From assembly GCA_002476625.1 (NCBI GenBank), contig DLLC01000050.1, positions 1 through 8,130 on the forward strand: 8,130 bases of DNA, read 5' to 3'. The notes beneath the pieces were generated by a model. That model saw nothing but the letters and a program-made list of their open reading frames with translations, was not told where the DNA came from and did not search any database. Of the stretch, positions 1-5,931 are shown piece by piece. Source of the DNA: Porphyromonadaceae bacterium UBA7572 (GTDB lineage: Bacteria; Bacteroidota; Bacteroidia; Bacteroidales; Muribaculaceae). The first letter of the stretch is position 1. Each line of letters begins with the position of its first letter. A program made the position numbers and the translations under genes.

Positions 1-8
1 CATGGGGC

Positions 9-28
9 GGACGCGAAATATCGCGTCC
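9..28. repeat. Perfect hairpin, REP-like palindrome or dcp terminator
   Basis: Two 8-bp arms, GGACGCGA (9-16) and TCGCGTCC (21-28), are perfect inverted repeats around an AATA loop. The hairpin begins 39 nt beyond the stop codon of the minus-strand M3 peptidase, so it could end that transcript, although no T-run follows the stem on the minus strand. The GC-rich arms with an A/T loop, and the GTAGGGACGCGA wording on the minus strand, resemble dispersed intergenic palindromes seen in many bacterial genomes; this is recalled pattern, not a search result. The window starts only 8 bases away, so a larger element may be cut off. Confidence 0.6.
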
Positions 29-66
29 CTACCTCACAGGCTCGTATAACGTCTAATTTCTTAAAA

Positions 67-2187
67 TCATTTTAGGCCGCGGAGGCGGAGAAGCGCGTCG
101 GCACTTGGCTCGTGGCCGCGGAATTTCTTGTAGAGCGTCATAGCGTCGTCGGTATCACCAGGGGCGAGGATGTAGTCGCGGTAGTCGGCTGCTGTCTTCA
201 AATTGAGCGGTCCTTCTGCCTCGAAGCGGTTCCATGCGTCGGCCTCAAGCACCTGCGCCCAAAGGTAGGTGTAGTAGCCGCTGGCATACTCATCGCTGCC
301 AAAAATGTGCTTAAAGTAAGGACTACGGTAGCGATACTCAATGATTGACGGCTTGCCGAGCTTGCGCGACACATAGTTCTCAAAGCCCTTCACATCAATG
401 TTGTCGCACCAGTCAATCTTGTGCCATTCAAGGTCGAGCAACGCAGCACCCACCAGCTCGGTGGTCATGAAGCCCTGATTGAATTTACTTGACTCTATCA
501 GCTTATCCACGAGGCTCTGCGGAATCACCTCTCCAGTCTTATAGTGCTTGGCATAGTTTTTCAGCACTTCCGGCACGAGCGCCCAATGCTCATTGAGCTG
601 TGAGGGAAGCTCCACAAAGTCGCGGTCTATGTTGGTGCCCTCCAGTCCCTTGTAGGGAGCCACGGTGAGCATTCCATTGAGCGCGTGTCCGAACTCGTGG
701 AAAGCGGTCTGCACCTCGTCGAGGGTGAGCAGCGATGGAGTGCTCTTGGTGGGCGCAGTGAAACTTGCCACATTGTAAATGATAGGACGCTCGCTCTTGC
801 CGTCAAAGTCGTAGGCCTGGTTCATTTCCATCATCCAAGCGCCTTGAGCCTTCACGGGGCGTGGGTAATAGTCGGTCATAAACACTGCCAAATGCTTGCC
901 GTTAACGTCCTTCACATCATACACAGTGACCTCTGGATTATACTTAGGAGCCTTAGGCATCTTGGTGAAAGTGAGGCCATAAAGTTTGTTAGCAAGATAG
1001 AACAGGCCATTTTCCACCACGTTCTCCAGTTTGAAGTAGGGCCTCACATCGTCTTCCGTGAAGCTGTATTTCTCCTTTTTCACCTTTTCAGCGTAATAGT
1101 AGTAGTCCCAAGCCTCAATCTTGTGCCCAGCACCATGAGCGTCGGCATACTTCTGCATGTCGGCCACTTCCTCGCCCACCTTCTCCACGGCAGGCTTCCA
1201 GATGCTGAGCAGCAGACTTTCGGCAGCCTCCTCCGTCTTGGCCATCACGGGGTCGATGGCATAGTCGGCAAAGGTGCTGAAGCCAAGCAACTTGGCTTTG
1301 CGCTGACGGAGTTTGAGTATTTCGTTGATGTTCTTGCTGTTGTCAAACTGATTGCCACGGCTTGCCGTAGCCAGATAGGTGTTATACATTTCCTCGCGCA
1401 AGGCGCGGTCGTCGGCACTGGTGAGCACAGCCAAGCGGGTGGAAGCAGTGGGCGTGAACACCCACTTGCCAGCCATTCCTTTTTCGGTAGCGAGCTTGGC
1501 GGCAGCATCGATTGTGGCTTGCGAGAGTCCCGACAGGCGCTGTGCATTGTCCACCACCACCAGGCCGTTGGCTATTTCGCTCATCACATTGTTCACGAAG
1601 CTGAGCTGGAGAGCCGCAAGGCGGGTGTTGATGCTCTTGAGCGTGTCCTGGTCGGCGGCACTGAGCAATGCGCCGTTGCGCACAAACCGCTTGTAGTATT
1701 TTTCCGTGAGCCTGCGCTGCGCCTGATTGAGGCCCAGCTTATCGGCATTGTCATGCACGGCCTTGATGCGGTGAAAGAGCGCAGCGTTCATATACACCTC
1801 ATCGCTGTGCGCCGTAATCATTGGCGAAAGTTTCTCTGCCAGAGCCTGCATCTCGGGGGTGGCATCGCTCTCGTTAAGCGCCATAAACACGTAGTTTACC
1901 TTGTTGAACACCTCTCCACTCATGTCGAGAGCGAGCACGGTGTTGTCGAAATCGGCGCGTGAGCGCTGTGCCACAATAGCGTTGATTTCCTCATTGTGCT
2001 GCTTGATGCCCTCTTCCAGAGCCGGAATGTAGTGCTCAATCTTGATTCTCTCAAACGGTGGAATCCCATACTGCGTGGTGTAGGGAGCCAAGAAAGGATT
2101 TTGCTGTTTCACAGTTTTCTTCTTTGCGCCATCGGCCGGCATAAACAAGCAGCCTATGGCAACCATTGATAAAATAAACTTGTTCAT
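67..2187 (-). CDS. dcp: Exported M3 family peptidyl-dipeptidase (Dcp-like)
   Basis: Zinc metallopeptidase of family M3, which cleaves short peptides; Dcp members release C-terminal dipeptides. The zinc motif HEFGH is at residues 497-501, and the third zinc ligand, E526 in RDFVELPSQ, lies 29 residues after the first His, the M3 spacing. The wording around it (GTNIDRDFVE, NEHW) is closer to Dcp than to oligopeptidase A. A C-terminal GYYTYLW segment (637-643) fits the Tyr-rich substrate site. The chosen ATG at 2187 gives 706 aa, near the usual Dcp length, and begins with a hydrophobic segment (residues 4-16) and a possible signal peptidase cut near ADG (18-20), so the enzyme is probably periplasmic. 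A lipobox reading (AIGC, 10-13) is possible but poor. The frame is open upstream to 2391, but that would overlap the EEP gene and bury the signal peptide. No promoter is obvious in the 100-nt gap upstream. Confidence 0.9.
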   Translation of the reverse strand: MNKFILSMVAIGCLFMPADGAKKKTVKQQNPFLAPYTTQYGIPPFERIKIEHYIPALEEGIKQHNEEINAIVAQRSRADFDNTVLALDMSGEVFNKVNYVFMALNESDATPEMQALAEKLSPMITAHSDEVYMNAALFHRIKAVHDNADKLGLNQAQRRLTEKYYKRFVRNGALLSAADQDTLKSINTRLAALQLSFVNNVMSEIANGLVVVDNAQRLSGLSQATIDAAAKLATEKGMAGKWVFTPTASTRLAVLTSADDRALREEMYNTYLATASRGNQFDNSKNINEILKLRQRKAKLLGFSTFADYAIDPVMAKTEEAAESLLLSIWKPAVEKVGEEVADMQKYADAHGAGHKIEAWDYYYYAEKVKKEKYSFTEDDVRPYFKLENVVENGLFYLANKLYGLTFTKMPKAPKYNPEVTVYDVKDVNGKHLAVFMTDYYPRPVKAQGAWMMEMNQAYDFDGKSERPIIYNVASFTAPTKSTPSLLTLDEVQTAFHEFGHALNGMLTVAPYKGLEGTNIDRDFVELPSQLNEHWALVPEVLKNYAKHYKTGEVIPQSLVDKLIESSKFNQGFMTTELVGAALLDLEWHKIDWCDNIDVKGFENYVSRKLGKPSIIEYRYRSPYFKHIFGSDEYASGYYTYLWAQVLEADAWNRFEAEGPLNLKTAADYRDYILAPGDTDDAMTLYKKFRGHEPSADALLRLRGLK

Positions 2188-2287
2188 TATTAATGAGTTG
2201 AAATTTGATTTGATACTTACTTGCTTTCTCTTACAGAGTGTGTTCCCTCGCTCCGTGCAACAGCATGAGGCTCCACCTACGCCAATG

Positions 2288-3442
2288 CTATCGCTTCCAC
2301 ACAAAAGTGGTGACAAGTGGATAGTGGTCGCTGCTGCCAGCCTTGTCGCGGTGAATCTCCACGGCTTCCATATCTCCACGGTAAAGCACATGGTCGATTT
2401 TGAAGAACAGGCGGTTGTTGTGGTAAGTGATGGTGGGTCCGAAGCCGCACTTCACCCACGCGTCGGTCATGTCGCCACCCAAAATGGTGCGATAGGCATA
2501 CGATGTGGGCACATCGTTGAAGTCGCCACACACTATCACATTGGCGTCGCTCTGGTTGATGAGCTTGCGCAGCAGGTGCGCCTCTTGCGCATGCTGACTG
2601 AAAGCCTTGTGGAGCTTAGTGAGAATGGTCATGCCCGCCTGCTTCGCCTTTACGCTCTCCTTGGTTTTCAGCCTTGTCAGGTCCACATAAAACCTCGTGT
2701 CGCCTGTGTCGAGCTGAAGCGAGTGAAGGTGAAGGTTGAAAAACCTCACCTTATGCCCAGGCACAAGCACATCGAAGGCGCGTGCATAGAAGTGGTAGCC
2801 GTTAAGCGGATCGTCGGGCGAGGCAAACCCCTCCTTGATGGAGTCGTCCACCACCGGCTGGTAGGGATGCTTCGACAGAATCACCTGGTCGTGATAGCCA
2901 TGGTCGCGATAGGGATACACACGCTTCAGCGAGTCCATGAAGCCCAAGTTGTTGTAGTCGGTGTGGAGCGAGGCCTCTTGAAGCAGCACCACATCGGCAT
3001 TCTGCTCCAGGATGTAGCGAGCGGTGATTTGACCTTCGCGGTATTCACGCTTCTTGTCGTTGTAATAGGTCACCTTGAAGTTCTCCACATTGAAAGTGAG
3101 CACCTTGAATTTGGTGGAGTCTTGCTGTGGGGTGTAGGTGTGGGGAAACATGTTGAGCGGACTCACCACCCTCACCGATGGCCACGAGATGAGCATCGCT
3201 GCCCACACTATGAGCGACTGCCGCCACTTTCGGACTATCAGCCACACCAGCCCCACCAGCACATTGAGCGCCAGCACATACGGGAACGCCAGCACAGCCA
3301 AAGGCGCAATTTTACTTCGGTCGGGATTTGTGAGACCTGCATAGGCAGCGTAAATAAGCACCGCTGCCAGCACTACCGTGCCGACGATAGAGAAAATCTT
3401 CAGCAAGCGAAGCAGGTACAACTTTTTATCAGGGTGCATCAT
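2288..3442 (-). CDS. Membrane-anchored endonuclease/exonuclease/phosphatase family hydrolase
   Basis: Metal-dependent phosphohydrolase of the EEP (DNase I-like) superfamily, 384 aa. Three predicted membrane helices (about 16-36, 46-70, 76-93) precede a complete catalytic domain from about residue 110. The expected motifs occur in order: TFNVEN with N118, LLQE with metal-binding E156, LHLHS with H238, GDFND with D307 and N309, KIDHV with D350 and H351, and SSDHYPL with D372 and catalytic H373. Basic residues before helix 1 and the RKWRQ loop between helices 2 and 3 suggest an inside N-terminus, which would place the catalytic domain in the periplasm. The substrate is unknown: nucleic acids, phospholipids, sphingolipids or phosphoinositide-like molecules all occur in the superfamily. 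The start lies 15 nt after the rhomboid 2 stop, so the two are probably co-transcribed. A second ATG directly follows the first, so the start could be one codon later. Confidence 0.88.
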   Translation of the reverse strand: MMHPDKKLYLLRLLKIFSIVGTVVLAAVLIYAAYAGLTNPDRSKIAPLAVLAFPYVLALNVLVGLVWLIVRKWRQSLIVWAAMLISWPSVRVVSPLNMFPHTYTPQQDSTKFKVLTFNVENFKVTYYNDKKREYREGQITARYILEQNADVVLLQEASLHTDYNNLGFMDSLKRVYPYRDHGYHDQVILSKHPYQPVVDDSIKEGFASPDDPLNGYHFYARAFDVLVPGHKVRFFNLHLHSLQLDTGDTRFYVDLTRLKTKESVKAKQAGMTILTKLHKAFSQHAQEAHLLRKLINQSDANVIVCGDFNDVPTSYAYRTILGGDMTDAWVKCGFGPTITYHNNRLFFKIDHVLYRGDMEAVEIHRDKAGSSDHYPLVTTFVWKR

Positions 3443-3457
3443 TCTATCATTCTGTTA

Positions 3458-4369
3458 TTATTTTTTACCCGACGCTCTAAACAGCGTGGCCTTTTCCTTC
3501 TCGGTGAGCGCGCCATAGCCAGAGCGTTTCAATTTATCTAATATGACATCCACCTCTGCCTCGGAGGGCTTGTGGTCGGCGGCTGCGCGCCTTGATGGGC
3601 CAGCATCGGTGGCGCTTTGCTGATAGTGGAAGGCTTTTCCTCCCACGGGCTCACCCACGCCTTTATGGCTACGGGCCTTGAAGATGTTCACCACAGCGTC
3701 GATAAGTTTGTTGAGCCAGGAGGTGATGTCGTGGCCTCGGCGCATCTGCCAGCCATACAGCAGGCCCACAAGCGCACCGCCAACGTGCGCCAGCAGTGCG
3801 CCCTCCTGCCCTACGCCACCGCCTAAAAGCATCAGTGCCACCACTGCCGTGGCAAGCCACTTCAGGGGCACCTGCCCAATCAGCAGCAAGCCCACACGAT
3901 AGTCGGGAGCATACATAGCCATGGCGGTGACCAAAGCCAGCACCGAGCCGGAAGCCCCGATCAAGAATGCCGTTCTTCCGGCAAGCACCGGAAGCGCCGC
4001 ATAGCCGAGCACGAACATCGTCGCGCCGCCTAAGCCTCCCAAAATGTAGAGCGCCACCAGCTGTTTGGGGTTGAAATACTCCATAAATAGCCGGCCGAGC
4101 CAATACAGCCACAGCGTGTTGAACAGCACGTGCCACACATCATAGTGAGCTATCATATAGGTAAGCAGCGTCCACGGGCGATGCACAAGCATCGTCAGTT
4201 CAGAAGGCACCTCCACCCAGGTGAGCATGGCTGCACTGTCGGCCCCGGCAAAATACAGCACTATGGCCAAGAGCCTGATCAGCAGAAACACGCCCACGTT
4301 CACCATCACCAGCCGCATCAGCGCGCTGCCAGACCGGTATCGCCGCAATATGTCATCAAATATAGCCAT
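3458..4369 (-). CDS. Rhomboid family intramembrane serine protease 2, with cytoplasmic C-terminal domain
   Basis: Six-helix rhomboid protease (303 aa) that would cleave transmembrane substrates within the inner membrane. The catalytic dyad is intact: S140 in GASGS at the start of helix 4 and H195 in AHVGGA in helix 6. The oxyanion-supporting HxxxN motif is H80-N84 in helix 2. Predicted helices are about 19-42, 79-97, 104-126, 138-154, 158-182 and 190-208. About 95 residues follow the last helix: a polar linker, then a compact conserved-looking end (269-303, with LDKLKRSGYGALTEKEK in its middle) resembling the small C-terminal domain often attached to Bacteroidetes rhomboids (DUF6576 from memory, unverified). 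Topology puts this tail in the cytoplasm. Its ATG lies inside the last codons of rhomboid 1 (14-nt overlap), suggesting translational coupling. The substrate cannot be told. Confidence 0.92.
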   Translation of the reverse strand: MAIFDDILRRYRSGSALMRLVMVNVGVFLLIRLLAIVLYFAGADSAAMLTWVEVPSELTMLVHRPWTLLTYMIAHYDVWHVLFNTLWLYWLGRLFMEYFNPKQLVALYILGGLGGATMFVLGYAALPVLAGRTAFLIGASGSVLALVTAMAMYAPDYRVGLLLIGQVPLKWLATAVVALMLLGGGVGQEGALLAHVGGALVGLLYGWQMRRGHDITSWLNKLIDAVVNIFKARSHKGVGEPVGGKAFHYQQSATDAGPSRRAAADHKPSEAEVDVILDKLKRSGYGALTEKEKATLFRASGKK

Positions 4370-5141
4370 TTTTTCTAATCACACCCGTGTGTTTCCAATA
4401 CAGAATCATCAATATGCCGAAGAGCATGCCGCCAAGGTGGGCGAAGTGAGCCACACCGCTCATCAGGCCACCAGTGCCACAAACCAGCTCAAACACGCCA
4501 TAGCCTATCACCATCCATTTTGCCTTGATGGGGAAAGGGAATGGAATGATAAACATCTTAAGGTCGGGAAACGACATGCCAAAAGCTAAAAGCAGTCCGA
4601 ACACGGCTCCAGACGCGCCCACTGTAAGCATACCCTGGTTCAGAAATTCCTTCATAAGCTGCATCACAGTGGGGTCGGAAGCACTGACGGCCTGCTGCAC
4701 TTCAGCCACAGAAGGCACGGCGCCACCCACAGTGCGCAGCACCGAGGCGAAGTCGCTCATCCAAGTGAACTGCCACACCACCTCCTGCACCACGCCGGCG
4801 CCAAGTCCGCACACCAGGTAGTAGATGAGGTAGCGTTTCGCACCCAGCATCCGCTCCAGCAGCGCGCCAAACATGTAGAGGTTAAACATGTTGCAGAACA
4901 AGTGAATCAATCCCCCCTGCAAACTCGAAGAATCGTGCATAAACATATAGCTGACCATCTGCCATGGCATAAAGTCGTCGGCTCCCCAGTAGTGAAGAGC
5001 CAAAAACCGCTCAAGATAAATGCCACGATTCTGCAGTGCCATGGTAGCCACCCACATCAGCACATTGATAATCAGTAAATTTTTAGTGATAACGGGAATC
5101 GATGCAAGAAACGATCCTCCCCGCGAAGCGCTATAATTCAT
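4356..5141 (-). CDS. Rhomboid family intramembrane serine protease 1
   Basis: First gene of the minus-strand operon, a 261-aa rhomboid protease. The dyad is S177 in GASGAVFG and H235 in HFAHLGG; H80-N84 forms the HxxxN motif of helix 2, and the WQMVSYMFMH stretch (60-69) is the conserved loop-1 end. Predicted helices lie at about 20-36, 78-96, 103-122, 175-192, 209-226 and 232-251. Between helices 3 and 4 there is a loop of about 50 residues (123-174), longer than in compact bacterial rhomboids such as GlpG and on the periplasmic side by the usual topology. Unlike rhomboid 2 it has almost no C-terminal tail. It differs enough from rhomboid 2 in length, loops and sequence that a recent duplication is unlikely. 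The ATG at 5141 is the only start that keeps the short N-terminus before helix 1. Confidence 0.92.
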   Translation of the reverse strand: MNYSASRGGSFLASIPVITKNLLIINVLMWVATMALQNRGIYLERFLALHYWGADDFMPWQMVSYMFMHDSSSLQGGLIHLFCNMFNLYMFGALLERMLGAKRYLIYYLVCGLGAGVVQEVVWQFTWMSDFASVLRTVGGAVPSVAEVQQAVSASDPTVMQLMKEFLNQGMLTVGASGAVFGLLLAFGMSFPDLKMFIIPFPFPIKAKWMVIGYGVFELVCGTGGLMSGVAHFAHLGGMLFGILMILYWKHTGVIRKNGYI

Positions 5142-5264
5142 AATTGACTAAATCCTATTTTTAAAAAACTTTGTTCTTTGTCCATTATAATATAAAAAGA
5201 GAAAGGTTTTCCACCACGCCCCACATGCCACGGTGATAAGCCTCCTACTGATTATATCAAAACG

Positions 5265-5272
5265 CAAAATTA
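5265..5272 (-). promoter_or_regulatory. Possible -7 box for the rhomboid operon
   Basis: On the minus strand this reads TAATTTTG followed by C, matching the Bacteroidetes -7 form TAnnTTTG and identical to the HU promoter box on the other strand. No TTTG-like -33 element is found at the right distance upstream, so the match could be chance in A/T-rich DNA. If real, transcription would start near 5258 and give a leader of roughly 115 nt before rhomboid 1. Confidence 0.3.
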
Positions 5273-5333
5273 ATGAAAATAGTGCATTCCATTGGTCACC
5301 ATCGGGGCAAACCTTAGCTTTTTTAGAATTTTT

Positions 5334-5345
5334 GTGAAATTTCAC
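5334..5345. promoter_or_regulatory. 12-bp perfect palindrome upstream of the HU promoter
   Basis: GTGAAATTTCAC is a perfect palindrome ending 9 nt before the -33 element of the HU promoter, a common place for a transcription-factor site. It could serve either divergent gene. No second copy was noticed nearby, and the regulator is unknown. A chance occurrence in A/T-rich DNA is possible. Confidence 0.35.
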
Positions 5346-5354
5346 GACCTCTTT

Positions 5355-5386
5355 TTTGCTCCATCAAAGCCTATCCACTAATTTTG
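5355..5386 (+). promoter_or_regulatory. Bacteroidetes-type promoter for the HU gene
   Basis: TTTG at 5355-5358 and TAATTTTG at 5379-5386 are separated by 20 nt, an exact fit to the Bacteroidetes primary sigma factor form (TTTG, 19-21 nt, TAnnTTTG). Transcription would begin near 5392, giving a leader of about 60 nt. The leader is A-rich just before the ATG and lacks a Shine-Dalgarno sequence, which is normal for this phylum. Confidence 0.75.
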
Positions 5387-5451
5387 TGGCACACACTCCG
5401 TATGAGAGAAATATATAGATTGAGAAGTGAAATTAAAAAAACACATACACG

Positions 5452-5724
5452 ATGAATAAAATAGAACTCATTCAAGGCACGGCTATGGAAGCCGGCATCA
5501 GCAAAGCACAGGCAAAAGCTGCCATCGACGCAGCCATCAAAGTGATGACAGAAGCCCTCGTGAAAGGCGACAAGGTGGCTATTGCGGGCTTCGGCACACT
5601 CTCCGTGCAGGAAAAGGCAGAACGCCAGGGCGTAAACCCGTCCACAGGCCAGAAAATCACCATACCATCCAAAAAGGTGGTGAAGTTTAAGCCCGGAGCC
5701 GAGCTGTCCACTAAAGTGAAATAA
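5452..5724 (+). CDS. hup: HU family DNA-binding protein
   Basis: A 90-residue histone-like protein of the DNABII (HU/IHF) family, which binds and bends DNA as a dimer in the nucleoid. The N-terminal helical half (1-40) has the alanine-rich dimerisation helices. The signature follows: GFGTLSV (46-52), then the beta arm with R58 and the DNA-intercalating proline P63 in NPSTG, and the closing KKVVKFKPG (74-82). Length and arrangement are typical of a complete HU. It has its own promoter and is followed by a hairpin, so it is probably transcribed alone. The sequence is more HU-like than IHF-like, but whether it acts as a homodimer or pairs with a paralogue elsewhere cannot be told here. Confidence 0.95.
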   Translation: MNKIELIQGTAMEAGISKAQAKAAIDAAIKVMTEALVKGDKVAIAGFGTLSVQEKAERQGVNPSTGQKITIPSKKVVKFKPGAELSTKVK

Positions 5725-5764
5725 CTTAGCCGACAAAAATTATAGACAGGCAGTGCATGGGCTC

Positions 5765-5786
5765 GGCATCAAGAGGCCTTGATGCC
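5765..5786 (+). terminator. Hairpin downstream of HU, probable terminator
   Basis: GGCATCAAG (5765-5773) and CTTGATGCC (5778-5786) are perfect 9-bp arms around an AGGC loop, beginning 40 nt after the HU stop. No U-run follows directly; the nearest T-rich stretch starts about 20 nt later. It may therefore be a terminator of weak form or an mRNA 3'-end protecting structure. The stem is flanked by two direct copies of GGCTC (5760-5764 and 5788-5792). Confidence 0.55.
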
Positions 5787-5870
5787 AGGCTCTGAATTTG
5801 CACTATTTTCTGTGATTTTGTTCCAATTAGGAAAAACTGGAAAATTCCAAGCTAAAAACACTGCTATATC

Positions 5871-5902
5871 ATTGGAAATGTGAAAAATAATTGGTATCTT
5901 TG
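5871..5902 (+). promoter_or_regulatory. Bacteroidetes-type promoter for pnp
   Basis: TATCTTTG at 5895-5902, followed by C, is an exact TAnnTTTG box. ATTG at 5871-5874 (one mismatch to TTTG) lies 20 nt upstream as the -33 element. Transcription would begin near 5908, giving a short leader of about 24 nt with an A-rich stretch before the ATG and no Shine-Dalgarno. The -33 element is part of a TTGGAA that is inverted to TTCCAA copies at 5821 and 5845. Confidence 0.72.
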
Positions 5903-5931
5903 CCCGAATTTTTCACAGTATAATAAAAAAT

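Larger units (their letters stand above)
5142..5451. other. Divergent regulatory region between rhomboid operon and HU gene
   Basis: This 310-bp A/T-rich stretch separates two outward-facing genes. It contains the HU promoter (5355-5386), a possible minus-strand promoter box (5265-5272), a 12-bp palindrome (5334-5345), and a possible 27-codon minus-strand leader frame (5148-5231) starting with GTG 9 nt after an AGGAGG. Apart from these I see no gene, repeat or tRNA in it. A minus-strand frame from 5345 to 5148 is open, but its upstream half has no start-site support or recognisable protein. Confidence 0.6.

Noticed and set aside
62..74. TAAAAT-C-ATTTTA palindrome across the M3 peptidase stop codon
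   Set aside because: All A/T arms with a single-base centre cannot form a stable hairpin, and it mostly comprises the last codons of the gene.
685..1962. 425-codon open frame on the plus strand opposite the M3 peptidase
   Set aside because: It lies wholly antisense to a gene with clear catalytic motifs; its protein is rich in His, Val and Leu with no recognisable domain, as expected when codons on the real strand avoid reverse stops.
2188..2287. Promoter or terminator in the 100-nt gap between the EEP gene and the M3 peptidase
   Set aside because: No TAnnTTTG box with an upstream TTTG and no convincing stem-loop could be found on the minus strand, so neither is called.
2156..3541. 461-codon open frame on the plus strand opposite the EEP gene
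   Set aside because: Antisense to a complete EEP hydrolase and extends into neighbouring genes; the His/Val-rich translation has no domain logic.
4356..4375. Slippery A6 run in the rhomboid 1/rhomboid 2 overlap as a programmed frameshift making a double rhomboid
   Set aside because: The sequence A AAA AAT would allow a -1 shift, but rhomboid 2 is in the +1 frame relative to rhomboid 1, so a -1 shift would not fuse them. Ordinary overlap with re-initiation explains the layout.
5148..5345. 65-codon minus-strand frame in the HU/rhomboid gap as a full gene
   Set aside because: Its GTG start falls in the palindrome next to the HU promoter, upstream of the candidate minus-strand promoter box, and the protein matches nothing I recognise; only the 27-codon 3' part has any start-site support.
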